Assembly (NCBI RefSeq): GCF_019375555.1
Contig: NZ_JAHXDN010000002.1
Location: 372,001 to 436,000 of the forward strand
Origin: Roseobacter insulae
GTDB taxonomy: Bacteria; Pseudomonadota; Alphaproteobacteria; Rhodobacterales; Rhodobacteraceae
DNA: 64,000 nucleotides
Reading direction: 5' to 3'
Below the pieces are notes generated by a model. It saw nothing but the letters and a program-made list of their open reading frames with translations, ran no database searches and was not told where the DNA came from. The first letter of the stretch is position 1. Each line of letters opens with the position of its first letter. Of this stretch, positions 52,583 through 60,645 are shown piece after piece. Both the position numbers and the translations under genes were made by a program.

Positions 52583-53041
52583 ATGGTGCATGATGACCTC
52601 GTGACTTTTCAACCCGGGCAGCTTCTCGCGCGTGGTGCGGCGCGGCTGCTCACCAGCTACGGGTTTGTGAGTGTTGAGGAGTTGATCCCCTCGCGCGGCC
52701 TGCGTGTCGACCTGATGGCGCTTGGGCCAAAAGGTGAAATCTGGATCGTTGAGTGCAAATCAAGCCGCGCCGACTATCAGTCCGATCACAAGTGGCAGGG
52801 GTATCTGGAATGGTGTGACCGGTTTTTCTGGGCGGTCGATGAGCATTTCCCGACTGATCTGCTGCCGGAGGAAACCGGCCTGATGATCGGCGATGCCTAT
52901 GGGGCGGAAATCATTCGCATGGGGCCGGAAGACAAGCTTGCTGCCGCGCGGCGCAAATCCATGGTGCAAAAGCTGGCGATCACCGCGGCACGCCGCCTGC
53001 TTTTCTTGCGCGACCCGGAGGCGGGCGCGGACTGGGGTTAA
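52583..53041 (+). CDS. mmcB: MmcB family DNA repair protein (putative PD-(D/E)XK endonuclease)
   Basis: MmcB of Caulobacter is an SOS-related DNA-repair protein with a PD-(D/E)XK nuclease fold. The 152-residue protein has the active-site pattern in RVDLMALGPKGEIWIVECKSSRADY (Asp at about 43, Glu and Lys at about 56-58), then SDHKWQGYLEWCDRFFWAV, DLLPEETGLMIGDAYGAEIIR and MVQKLAITAARRLL. These match the family well. The start has no Shine-Dalgarno and a promoter at 52548 suggests a leaderless mRNA. No LexA box is recognised upstream. It converges on and overlaps the DUF6324 gene by four bases. Confidence 0.9.
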   Translation: MVHDDLVTFQPGQLLARGAARLLTSYGFVSVEELIPSRGLRVDLMALGPKGEIWIVECKSSRADYQSDHKWQGYLEWCDRFFWAVDEHFPTDLLPEETGLMIGDAYGAEIIRMGPEDKLAAARRKSMVQKLAITAARRLLFLRDPEAGADWG

Positions 53042-53235
53042 CGCCGGGCCGGCTTCATTGCACGGGCACGGTTGGCGGCCGCAGCAATCTCCTCGGCAAT
53101 TTCATCGGCATCGTCAGGTGCGAAATCCATTGGAATTTCAACGCCGTCCGCTTCGACGTAAATGCGCACCATACCCTTGTCGGTGGGGCCGATCTGCAGA
53201 TTTGCTTCAATGTCGCGTTCAGTGTCGATGCCCAT
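53038..53235 (-). CDS. DUF6324 family small protein
   Basis: The 65-residue protein begins MGIDTERDIEANLQIGPTDKGMVRIYV, then DGVEIPMDFAPDDADEIAEEIAAAANRARAM. I recognise it as a DUF6324-type small protein common in Rhodobacteraceae; function unknown. It is beta-alpha in pattern with an acidic C-terminal helix. ATG 53235 has AGGAG seven bases before it. It converges on mmcB with a four-base overlap and has no other operon neighbour. Confidence 0.75.
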   Translation of the reverse strand: MGIDTERDIEANLQIGPTDKGMVRIYVEADGVEIPMDFAPDDADEIAEEIAAAANRARAMKPARR

Positions 53236-53315
53236 TGTGGTCTCCTGAGTGAAGTGGATGCATCGCTAGCGTGCACGGGCTTGAAACGCAAGCTGGCATG
53301 CGGTCTTCTGCGGCA

Positions 53316-53798
53316 ATGGAACAGGTTAAGATACGCAACTTTACGTCCGGTGACCGCGACTGGCTGGTCGATCAGCACGGGACGCTATATGCGCAAGGCG
53401 AGGGGTTTGACGACAGCTTCGGAGCGCTTGTCGCAGAGATTCTGGACGCTTTCCTGTCAGGCCACGACCCTGCCCGCGAGGCCGGGTGGATCGCCGAAGA
53501 AGACGGGCACAGGCTTGGGTCGATTTTTTGCGTGAAGCTGACAGAGACAACGGCGAAGCTGCGGTTGTTTCTTCTGGTTCCGCAAGCGCGTGGTAGGGGT
53601 TTGGGAAAGCAGTTGCTGAGGACCTGCATGGATTTTGCAAAAGGCAATGGTTACACGGATATGCAGCTCTGGACCCACGAAAGTCACGCCGCGGCATGCG
53701 GCCTTTACAGATCAGCCGGCTGGCAGATGGTCAGCAGCAAACCGGTTCATTCCTTTGGACAGGATCTGGTGGAACAGAGCTGGATCTATCGCTTTTAA
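53316..53798 (+). CDS. GNAT family acetyltransferase
   Basis: GNAT proteins transfer an acetyl group from acetyl-CoA to an amine. The 160-residue protein begins MEQVKIRNFTSGDRDW; the acetyl-CoA pyrophosphate loop is LVPQARGRGLGKQLLRTCMDFA (Q/RxxGxG/A), followed by MQLWTHESHAAACGLYRSAGWQMV, typical GNAT motif A-B order. An upstream start (GTG at 53271 or ATG at 53298) is possible; none has a good Shine-Dalgarno. The SHAAACGLYRSAGW segment resembles MarR-associated GNAT enzymes, but the substrate is unknown. It precedes tRNA-His. Confidence 0.85.
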   Translation: MEQVKIRNFTSGDRDWLVDQHGTLYAQGEGFDDSFGALVAEILDAFLSGHDPAREAGWIAEEDGHRLGSIFCVKLTETTAKLRLFLLVPQARGRGLGKQLLRTCMDFAKGNGYTDMQLWTHESHAAACGLYRSAGWQMVSSKPVHSFGQDLVEQSWIYRF

Positions 53799-53803
53799 GC
53801 CTC

Positions 53804-53832
53804 TTGCAATCTGCATACCGGACGGATAAATC
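53804..53832 (+). promoter_or_regulatory. Promoter of tRNA-His
   Basis: TTGCAA (53804-53809), a 17-bp spacer and TAAATC (53827-53832) lie 9 bp upstream of the mature tRNA 5' end. Confidence 0.6.
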
Positions 53833-53841
53833 CAAGCCAGT

Positions 53842-53918
53842 GCCGCCTTAGCTCAGTAGGTTAGAGCGCCTGATTGTGGATCAGGAGGTCCCTGGTTCGA
53901 GCCCAGGAGGTGGTACCA
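53842..53918 (+). tRNA. tRNA-His (GUG anticodon), lacking G-1, with A73
   Basis: A cloverleaf of 77 bases is visible: acceptor GCCGCCT / AGGTGGT (two G-U pairs), anticodon arm CTGAT-TGTGGA-TCAG with anticodon GTG, T arm with GGTTCGAGCC, and encoded CCA at 53916-53918. Base -1 is T, not G, and base 73 is A, not C. Universal tRNA-His has G-1:C73; the lack of G-1 with A73 is the documented alphaproteobacterial exception. It has its own promoter and no obvious terminator. Confidence 0.95.
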
Positions 53919-53946
53919 CCCCACGCAACGCCGACATCACAGCGCG

Positions 53947-54255
53947 CTAGTTGATTGTAATGCTTTGGCGCAACTGCCCGGTGATGCGGTCGTAGATTAG
54001 GATCTCATCCGCATCGGTGACCACGGCAAACCAGCCCGGCCCCTGGGTGAAAGAAATCGCCTTGGCACCACCTGGCAGGGCAATCTCGGCGGGTAAGTCG
54101 GGGGGCGCGTCATTGAAGCGGGTGACAATCAGCGCAATGATCAATAGAAGACCGCCGATCATCGTTGCTGTCAGCACCGTCACCAGCCGCCGCAGAAACC
54201 GCAGGTTCGCGGGCTCTGCCACTTCTTCTTCGGGTCTCATATCGGGATTTTCCAT
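53947..54255 (-). CDS. DUF6476 family membrane protein
   Basis: The 102-residue protein begins MENPDMRPEEEVAEPANLRF, one TM follows at about residues 25-46 (VTVLTATMIGGLLLIIALIV), and then a periplasmic beta-rich part: IALPGGAKAISFTQGPGWFAVVTDADEILIYDRITGQLRQS. I recognise it as DUF6476; function unknown. ATG 54255 has GGAG before it, and overlaps the start codon of the divergent pseudouridine synthase gene (CATG). ATG at 54240 is an alternative start. Confidence 0.75.
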   Translation of the reverse strand: MENPDMRPEEEVAEPANLRFLRRLVTVLTATMIGGLLLIIALIVTRFNDAPPDLPAEIALPGGAKAISFTQGPGWFAVVTDADEILIYDRITGQLRQSITIN

Positions 54256-55288
54256 GCCGCTCCGCCAGATACAGTTCTTCATCGACGCTACACCGCCGCA
54301 GCGCCTTGATAAGGCGCTTGCCCGCGATGTGCCAGTGGCGGCTGCTCTGTCACGCACCCGTCTGGGCCGGTTGATTGAAAGCGGCGCCGTGACCGTGGAC
54401 GGAACAACGGTCACCGACCCCAAGGCGAAAGTCGCAGCGGGGGCGGATGTGACAATCGAGGTGGAAGAGGCACGCGAAAGCCACATCCTGCCGGAACCCA
54501 TCCCTTTGGACATCGTGTTTGAGGACGCACACCTCATCGTTGTGAACAAGCTGGCCGGCATGGTGGTGCATCCGGCACCAGGAACGCCCACGGGTACACT
54601 AGTGAATGCCCTGTTGGCACATTGCGGCGATGATTTGTCGGGTGTCGGGGGGATGAAACGCCCCGGTATCGTGCACCGGATCGACAAGGAAACCTCCGGT
54701 CTCTTGGTTGTTGCGAAGTCGGATGCCGCGCATCACGGCCTCGCGGCCCAGTTCGAGGCGCATTCGGTCGAGCGCTATTATCAGGCGTTAGTTTACGGCG
54801 TGCCGGACGCGAACGACCCGCGGCTCCGGGGGGTGAGAGGCACCAGTTTCGAGCCGGGTAATATTCTCAAGATCACCACGCAACTGGCGCGTCACCGGAC
54901 CGATCGCCAGCGGCAGGCAGTATTATTCGATGGCGGGCGGCACGCGGTCACACGGGCCCGCACGATCGAGCGTTTTGGCACGCCGCCGGCGCTGGCGCTG
55001 ATGGAATGCTGGCTGGAGACGGGTCGCACCCACCAGATCAGGGTCCATCTGGCGCATGCCGGTCACGGGTTGGTCGGCGATCCGACTTACGGCGGCAGGC
55101 GCACGCTGGCACGTGCAGCCCTGCCTGAGGCCGCAGGCGACGCAATTAAGGCCTTTGCGCGACAGGCACTGCATGCGGCGGTGTTGGGGTTTGATCATCC
55201 GGTCACGGGCGAAAAGATGCGTTTTGAGGCGCCTTTGCCTGACGATATGGCGCAGTTGCTCACGGTATTGCGTTCCGGTCTGACATAA
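54254..55288 (+). CDS. RluA-family 23S rRNA pseudouridine synthase (RluD-like)
   Basis: The enzyme isomerises uridines in 23S rRNA. The 344-residue protein has an N-terminal S4 RNA-binding domain (about 15-72; QRLDKALARDVP, SRTRLGRLIESGAV), then the catalytic domain with HRIDKETSGLLVVAKS (Asp144) and RTHQIRVHLAHAGHGLVGDPTYG. Length and S4 domain favour RluD over RluA/RluC, but the exact target cannot be read. The ATG at 54254 is followed by the family N-terminus and overlaps the divergent DUF6476 start; a perfect 8-bp inverted repeat lies at codons 16-22 (54300-54318). Its promoter must lie inside the DUF6476 gene. Confidence 0.85.
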   Translation: MPLRQIQFFIDATPPQRLDKALARDVPVAAALSRTRLGRLIESGAVTVDGTTVTDPKAKVAAGADVTIEVEEARESHILPEPIPLDIVFEDAHLIVVNKLAGMVVHPAPGTPTGTLVNALLAHCGDDLSGVGGMKRPGIVHRIDKETSGLLVVAKSDAAHHGLAAQFEAHSVERYYQALVYGVPDANDPRLRGVRGTSFEPGNILKITTQLARHRTDRQRQAVLFDGGRHAVTRARTIERFGTPPALALMECWLETGRTHQIRVHLAHAGHGLVGDPTYGGRRTLARAALPEAAGDAIKAFARQALHAAVLGFDHPVTGEKMRFEAPLPDDMAQLLTVLRSGLT

Positions 55289-55403
55289 ACAGCAAGCCTG
55301 CGTGAACGCACTGACATGTGAGGTGTTAACACTGGCGCTTTGTGTCAGTATTTCATTAATCCAAAGATTGTAGTGGTTCTGTTAACAATTCTGGCTTTGC
55401 TGA

Positions 55404-55431
55404 CTTGAACCGATCAGTTTAGACCCCATAT
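55404..55431 (+). promoter_or_regulatory. Sigma-32-like heat-shock promoter of rpoH
   Basis: CTTGAA (55404-55409), a 14-bp spacer and CCCCATAT (55424-55431) match the RpoH consensus CTTGAA-N11-16-CCCCAT(T/A)T closely. It lies about 33 bases upstream of the rpoH ATG, suggesting RpoH autoregulation. Confidence 0.6.
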
Positions 55432-55464
55432 TCATGTTAAGCCCTTAAACATTGGGAGGCGCTC

Positions 55465-56361
55465 ATGGCTAATTATGCAAATCTACCGGCCCCGACACCG
55501 GAAGGCGGACTGAACCGCTACATGCAGGAAATCCGGAAATTTCCGTTGCTGGAGCCGGAAGAGGAGTACATGCTGGCAAAACGCTGGGTTGAGGAGCAAG
55601 ATACTGAAGCTGCTCATAAAATGGTGACATCGCACCTGCGTCTGGCGGCGAAGATCGCGATGGGGTACCGCGGATACGGCTTGCCACAGGCTGAGGTCAT
55701 TTCCGAGGCAAACGTCGGCCTGATGCAGGCGGTAAAGCGGTTTGATCCGGAAAAGGGTTTCCGCCTTGCCACCTATGCGATGTGGTGGATCAGAGCGTCG
55801 ATTCAGGAGTATATCCTGCGCAGCTGGAGCCTCGTGAAACTAGGCACGACCTCCGGACAGAAGAAGCTTTTCTTTAACCTGCGCAAGGCCAAAAACCGCA
55901 TCGGCGCGTTGGAAGAAGGCGATCTGCGCCCGGAGAACGTGACTCGGATTGCGACAGATCTTGGCGTGACAGAAGACGAGGTGATCTCGATGAACCGGCG
56001 CATGTCCGGTGGCGATGCGTCGCTGAACGCGACGGTCGGGTCCGATGGCGAGGGCGCCATGCAGTGGCAGGACTGGCTGGAAGACGAGGACGCCGACCAG
56101 GCCGGGGACTACGAGGCGCGCAACGAGCTGGAGGCGCGGCGCGAACTTCTGGGCGAGGCGATGAGCGTTCTGAACGACCGCGAGAAGGATATCCTGACCC
56201 AGCGCCGCCTGTCGGACAAAACGGTGACGCTGGAAGACTTAAGCTCGGAATATGACGTGAGCCGCGAACGTATCCGCCAGATCGAGGTGCGCGCTTTTGA
56301 GAAGCTGCAGAAAAAGATGCGCGACCTGGCCAAGGAAAAAGGCATGCTCGCCAGCGCCTGA
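55465..56361 (+). CDS. rpoH: RNA polymerase heat-shock sigma factor RpoH
   Basis: RpoH directs transcription of chaperone and protease genes. The 298-residue protein has region 2 with AEVISEANVGLMQAVKRFDPEKGFRLATYAMWWIRASIQEYI and the diagnostic RpoH box QKKLFFNLRKAK (about 132-142), plus region 4 with [24 protein letters not shown]. The start has GGGAGG upstream. It has a sigma-32-like promoter and a terminator, so it is a one-gene unit. It has the plain RpoH1 architecture; alphaproteobacteria often have a second rpoH copy not seen here. Confidence 0.97.
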   Translation: MANYANLPAPTPEGGLNRYMQEIRKFPLLEPEEEYMLAKRWVEEQDTEAAHKMVTSHLRLAAKIAMGYRGYGLPQAEVISEANVGLMQAVKRFDPEKGFRLATYAMWWIRASIQEYILRSWSLVKLGTTSGQKKLFFNLRKAKNRIGALEEGDLRPENVTRIATDLGVTEDEVISMNRRMSGGDASLNATVGSDGEGAMQWQDWLEDEDADQAGDYEARNELEARRELLGEAMSVLNDREKDILTQRRLSDKTVTLEDLSSEYDVSRERIRQIEVRAFEKLQKKMRDLAKEKGMLASA

Positions 56362-56387
56362 ACTTGATACATGGCTGAAGGAGAATC

Positions 56388-56414
56388 CCCGTGCCGAAAG
56401 GCGCGGGTTTTTTT
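56388..56414 (+). terminator. Intrinsic terminator of rpoH
   Basis: CCCGTGCC (56388-56395), GAAA tetraloop and GGCGCGGG (56400-56407) with one G-U pair are followed by seven T. A classic strong terminator. Confidence 0.9.
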
Positions 56415-56560
56415 GTTCTCAGAGAAATCGCCTTCCAAAATCTTGCCTGTCACATGCCCTAACTTTGCCGCTTTCCTTTGGGATTTGTGGAAACAGTCTA
56501 TCCGCGGAACGACGACAAAAACGTAAACGTCGGCCCTTAACACAAAGGCAAAAGCAGGTC

Positions 56561-57862
56561 ATGAAACCAACCTCGGTCGCGAGCAATGTCTCAACAGTCA
56601 TCGGAGTCCTGGCACTGACGACCGGCGTAATCATTCAGATTGGGAATCCCTCAGAGACGAAGGTTGCGGCGGCATTGTTTCTTGTTTTCTGTTATGTCAT
56701 TCCCGTCGCGCTCTACGAAACGCTGGTGTTGAAAGTGCATAAACGCGCTTCAACCGGCTTGGATTGGTCGAAACCACGCGCGGGTGATCCGGGGCGCGTT
56801 GCGCTGAAGCTTCTCGGGTTTGTCGCGGTCATCGCAGCCATAATGGCCATTCACTCGGTCTTTCGCATCTATTCCGTGCGCCGATTGATGGACCCCATGG
56901 TCGCGATGATTATGCTTGCGCCTTTCGTCATTCCGATGATCGTTCTGTACTTCTGGCATGTGGATCGCCGCATGGTGTCTCCTCGCGATGGCTATTGGCA
57001 TATGGGTGCGTGGATCGTAGGACGCAATCGTGATCCCGACTGGCCTTTGATGAAGAATTTCGTACTGGGCTGGGTGATTAAAGGATTCTTTTTGCCAGTT
57101 ATGTTCGCCTATCTCGCGGCCAACATGCCTGGCTTGAGCGCCCGTGCTGGGCAGATGACCGAAGGTCCGGTGATGGCGGTAGCCTACTTGGCCAAGGTCA
57201 TGGTGGTCATGGAACTGACCATCGTGGTCGTCGGCTATACCATGACTGCGCGCCTCTTCGACGCTCATATTCGCTCGCCAAACGGGTATCTCGCTGCGTG
57301 GGTTGTCACGATGATCTGCTATGAACCGTTCAACAAGGTTACGTCGGGGCGCATTTACGCCCGGCATACCGGGCAATCATGGAGCGATGTCATCGGTGAC
57401 TACCAACTGCTTTTCTGGCCGTGGCTGGTCCTCATTATCGCCTCCTTCTTTGTCTGGATGTGGTCGACTGCGATCTTCGGGCTGCGCTGGTCCAATCTGA
57501 CCCATCGGGGAATCATAACAAATGGCCCATATGCCTTGTCTAAACACCCTGACTACGTCGCCAAAAGCACCTTCTTCTGGTTAACGGCTGCGCCCTTTCT
57601 CACTGCCGTCACGGCTTGGACAGCAATTACGGCGACTCTTGCTCTCGTTGTGACCAACCTTGTCTATTTCGGACGCGCCAGGATGGAGGAAAAGCATCTT
57701 TCCGAAGACCCCGACTACGTGGCCTACGCGTTGGAAATGAACCGCCGCAGCATCTTTCGACCCTTGGCGCGGTGGGTACCTTACCTCATTTACACAGCCC
57801 CGGATGGGCGCAACGGTCTTGAACCAGAGCACCCAGGTGGGCTGGCCCACCCGGCTGAGTAA
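56561..57862 (+). CDS. Membrane methyltransferase of the ICMT/PEMT family
   Basis: ICMT/PEMT-type enzymes methylate carboxyl groups or phospholipids in the membrane. The 433-residue protein has about nine TM segments; the C-terminal part has the cofactor-domain signature ITNGPYALSKHPDYVAKST and RMEEKHLSEDPDYVAYALEMNR, as in isoprenylcysteine carboxyl methyltransferase family proteins. The large N-terminal half (about 300 residues) is unusual for the family and is not recognised. AT content is visibly higher than in its neighbours, with many TTG/CTT codons, which hints at acquisition. The start ATG has only a weak AGGT element. It converges on pepF. Confidence 0.75.
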   Translation: MKPTSVASNVSTVIGVLALTTGVIIQIGNPSETKVAAALFLVFCYVIPVALYETLVLKVHKRASTGLDWSKPRAGDPGRVALKLLGFVAVIAAIMAIHSVFRIYSVRRLMDPMVAMIMLAPFVIPMIVLYFWHVDRRMVSPRDGYWHMGAWIVGRNRDPDWPLMKNFVLGWVIKGFFLPVMFAYLAANMPGLSARAGQMTEGPVMAVAYLAKVMVVMELTIVVVGYTMTARLFDAHIRSPNGYLAAWVVTMICYEPFNKVTSGRIYARHTGQSWSDVIGDYQLLFWPWLVLIIASFFVWMWSTAIFGLRWSNLTHRGIITNGPYALSKHPDYVAKSTFFWLTAAPFLTAVTAWTAITATLALVVTNLVYFGRARMEEKHLSEDPDYVAYALEMNRRSIFRPLARWVPYLIYTAPDGRNGLEPEHPGGLAHPAE

Positions 57863-57870
57863 GCGCTGAC

Positions 57871-59691
57871 CTAGTTTTCCATCGCTTCCAGTTCGTCAAT
57901 AAGTACGGAGATCATCGACAAGCCCTTGTCCCAGAAGGAGGGGTCAGATGCATCCAGCCCAAATGGCGCCAGAAGCTCCTTGTGGTGCTTCGACCCGCCC
58001 GCCTTAAGCATGTCGAAGTATTTGTCTTCAAAGCCCGCGTCACCTTCCGTATAGACCGCGTAGAGCGCATTCACCAGCCCATCGCCGAAGGCATAGGCGT
58101 AGACGTAAAAGGGCGAATGCACGAAATGCGGGATATAGGCCCAGAAGGTCTCATACCCGTCCATGAAGTCGAAGGCAGGCCCGAGGCTTTCCGCCTGAAC
58201 GGACATCCACAGCGCATTGATGTCATCGGGTGTCAGCTCGCCGCCGCGTCGCGCGGCGTGAAGCTTGCATTCAAAGTCGTAAAACGCGATCTGGCGCACG
58301 ACCGTGTTGATCATATCCTCGACCTTGCCCGCCAGAAGCACCTTGCGCTGCGCATCGTCCCTGGCCTTGTCGAGCATTTTGCGGAAAGTGAGCATCTCAC
58401 CGAACACGCTCGCGGTTTCAGCCAGCGTCAGGGGCGTCGATGACAGCATTTCGCCCTGCTCGGCGGCCAGCACCTGATGCACCCCGTGGCCCAGCTCATG
58501 GGCCAGGGTCATAACGTCGCGCGGCTTTCCAAGGTAGTTCAGCATCACGTAGGGGTGCACGTTGGTGACTGTCGGATGCGCGAAAGCACCAGGCGCCTTG
58601 CCCGGCTTTACCGCCGCATCGATCCATCCCTTGCGAAAGAACGGCTCGGCAATCTGGCCCATGCGCGGATCAAAGGCGTTATAGGCCTCCATCACGGTCT
58701 TCTCGGCCTGCTCCCACTCCACGATGCGGGTGTCTTCCATGGGCAGCGGCGCGTTACGGTCCCAGACCTGCATCCTGTCGAGGCCCAGCCACTTGCGTTT
58801 CAGCTCGTAGTAGCGATGGCTGAGCCTGGGGTAGGCGGCGACGACCGCGTCGCGCAGCGCCTCGACAACTTCCGGCTCCACCTGGTTGCTGAGGTGTCGG
58901 CCCAGTTGCGCGCTTTCCATGCCGCGCCAACGGTCGATGATCTCCTTTTCCTTGGCCTGCGTGTTGTGCACACGTGCGAAGGTTTTGATGTTTTCGGCAA
59001 AGACATCCGCCAACTCGCGGCTTGCGGCCTCACGTTTCTCGCGATCAGGATCGGTCAGCAGGTTGAGCGTGCCTTCGATATTCAGCGTCTCGCCATCCAC
59101 CTCGAAGGACAGCCCTGCGATGGTCTCATCGAACAGGCGCTCCCAGGCATCGCCCACAACCCCAAGGTCATGGAGGAATTTTTCCAGCTCATCGCTCAGT
59201 TGGTAGGGCTTCATCGCGCGGATGCGGTCAAACACGGGCTTGTACCGTGCCAGATCGGCGTTCTGCGCATACAGGCCATCCAGATGGTCGTCGGCCAGCC
59301 TGTTGATCTCGAGCGTGAAAAACACAAGCGGCGTGGTGAAGTTGGTGATCTTCTCCTGCAAGTCGGACATGAATTTCGCGCGGTCTGCGTCGGTTGTCAG
59401 CTGGTAGTAGCGCAAGCCGGCAAAGGACATGATGCGGCCGGCAATCTGGTTGATCTTTTCGTTGCGCAACACGCAGTCCAGAAATCCGGGTGCGTCGAGC
59501 TCGGCCAGTTTACCCTCGTAATCCGTGGCGAAACTGGCGCAGGCCTGTTCCAGCCAGTCGAGGTCGCGCTTCAGTTCGGCCGCGTCCTCGCCGGTATAGA
59601 GATCATCAAGGTTCCACTCCGGCAAGTCGCCAAGCGGGGCGGCGGCACCGGTGGCATTGGCATCGTGAAGCGGGAAGGGGAGCTGAAACAT
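57871..59691 (-). CDS. pepF: Oligoendopeptidase F (M3 family)
   Basis: PepF is a cytoplasmic zinc peptidase that cleaves short peptides. The 606-residue protein has an N-terminal helical region (EWNLDDLYTGED, about 25-36) and the M3 zinc motif HELGH (398-402) in MTLAHELGHGVHQVLAAEQGE; the third ligand Glu lies about 25 residues later in TLAETASVFGE. The start ATG at 59691 has GAGG six bases upstream; an upstream ATG four codons before is less well placed. It is not obviously in an operon: about 70 bp follow to the next gene on the same strand. Confidence 0.94.
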   Translation of the reverse strand: MFQLPFPLHDANATGAAAPLGDLPEWNLDDLYTGEDAAELKRDLDWLEQACASFATDYEGKLAELDAPGFLDCVLRNEKINQIAGRIMSFAGLRYYQLTTDADRAKFMSDLQEKITNFTTPLVFFTLEINRLADDHLDGLYAQNADLARYKPVFDRIRAMKPYQLSDELEKFLHDLGVVGDAWERLFDETIAGLSFEVDGETLNIEGTLNLLTDPDREKREAASRELADVFAENIKTFARVHNTQAKEKEIIDRWRGMESAQLGRHLSNQVEPEVVEALRDAVVAAYPRLSHRYYELKRKWLGLDRMQVWDRNAPLPMEDTRIVEWEQAEKTVMEAYNAFDPRMGQIAEPFFRKGWIDAAVKPGKAPGAFAHPTVTNVHPYVMLNYLGKPRDVMTLAHELGHGVHQVLAAEQGEMLSSTPLTLAETASVFGEMLTFRKMLDKARDDAQRKVLLAGKVEDMINTVVRQIAFYDFECKLHAARRGGELTPDDINALWMSVQAESLGPAFDFMDGYETFWAYIPHFVHSPFYVYAYAFGDGLVNALYAVYTEGDAGFEDKYFDMLKAGGSKHHKELLAPFGLDASDPSFWDKGLSMISVLIDELEAMEN

Positions 59692-59760
59692 CAAGGACCT
59701 CATATGTGTTTGGCTATACCTAGGGCGGGCGTGCAGCGGGAACAAGCCGGACCCCGTGCC

Positions 59761-60645
59761 TTATCCGGTGCTGAACCCGAAAATTTCAGCGGGATTGTCG
59801 ACAAGGATGCGATGCCGCGTCGCGTCATCGGTGACCACGCGGTCAAAGGCGTTCAGCAGATCGGCTGCTTGCGGCATCTGTGCATCCGCCAGCATCAGAT
59901 GCGGCCAGTCCGATCCCCAAAGACAACGTTCCGGATTGGCAGCGATCAGGGCGGCCACAAGGGGGTCGGCATCGCCGTAGGGGGCCGCGCACATCCGGTA
60001 CAGTGCGGAGAGCTTGACCCACACCTTACCTTCGGACAGCAGGGCGCAGAGTGTTTCGAACCCCGCGCTCTTTGCAGTCAGCGCGTCGCGTGGCCAACCG
60101 ATGTGGTCAAAAACCACGGGAACAGCCAGATCCCGAATATCGTCTGCAAGCGCGCCCATATGCTGGTCGGCGTGACAGAGCATCTGGATGTGCAGCCCGC
60201 GCTCGGCGAGCGCCGGTGCCATTGCCCTGGCGCCCTCCCAGCTCAGGACGCCACCATGCACGTAGTTGAGCCGCACGGCGGTCATGTTCCAGTCAACAAA
60301 CTGGTCCAGTTGTTTGTCATTCGCACCGTCCGGCAGCAGACCCACGCCTTTGAACCCATGGCCCATCCGGCGCACCGCTTCGACGGTCACGCTGTTGTCC
60401 GTGCCATAGAGGATCGAATGCACAATGATACCGCGCGCAAACCCCAGCGTGCCCAGTTGCGCGCGAAACTTGTCCAGCCAGCCTTCGAGATCAGGGCCGG
60501 GGGCCGGGTTCTCTGCGCGCCCGTGCCACAAGGGATACTCATTGGCGCCCGCAACAAGGTGCACATGGGCGTCACAGGCGCCCTGCGGTGCCCGTCTGGC
60601 GGGCTTTTGCGGCGCGGGTGGCATGCGCGCGTCCGGCTTATCCAT
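59761..60645 (-). CDS. Amidohydrolase family protein, LigI-like lactonase type
   Basis: The 294-residue protein belongs to the amidohydrolase-2 family, which includes 2-pyrone-4,6-dicarboxylate lactonase. Metal/catalytic motifs are visible: CDAHVHL (His27, His29), HADQHMG, FDHIGWP and LWGSDWPHL (Asp). The start overlaps the DNA-ligase stop by eight bases (ATGGATAA), so it is the third gene of the exonuclease-ligase operon, yet the family has no DNA-repair link. The substrate cannot be inferred. It has no signal peptide. Confidence 0.85.
   Translation of the reverse strand: MDKPDARMPPAPQKPARRAPQGACDAHVHLVAGANEYPLWHGRAENPAPGPDLEGWLDKFRAQLGTLGFARGIIVHSILYGTDNSVTVEAVRRMGHGFKGVGLLPDGANDKQLDQFVDWNMTAVRLNYVHGGVLSWEGARAMAPALAERGLHIQMLCHADQHMGALADDIRDLAVPVVFDHIGWPRDALTAKSAGFETLCALLSEGKVWVKLSALYRMCAAPYGDADPLVAALIAANPERCLWGSDWPHLMLADAQMPQAADLLNAFDRVVTDDATRHRILVDNPAEIFGFSTG

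Noticed and set aside
56502-56531. Possible EcfG-type promoter GGAAC-N17-CGTC before the methyltransferase gene
   Set aside because: The -10 part deviates from CGTT and a chance match in a high-GC genome is likely.
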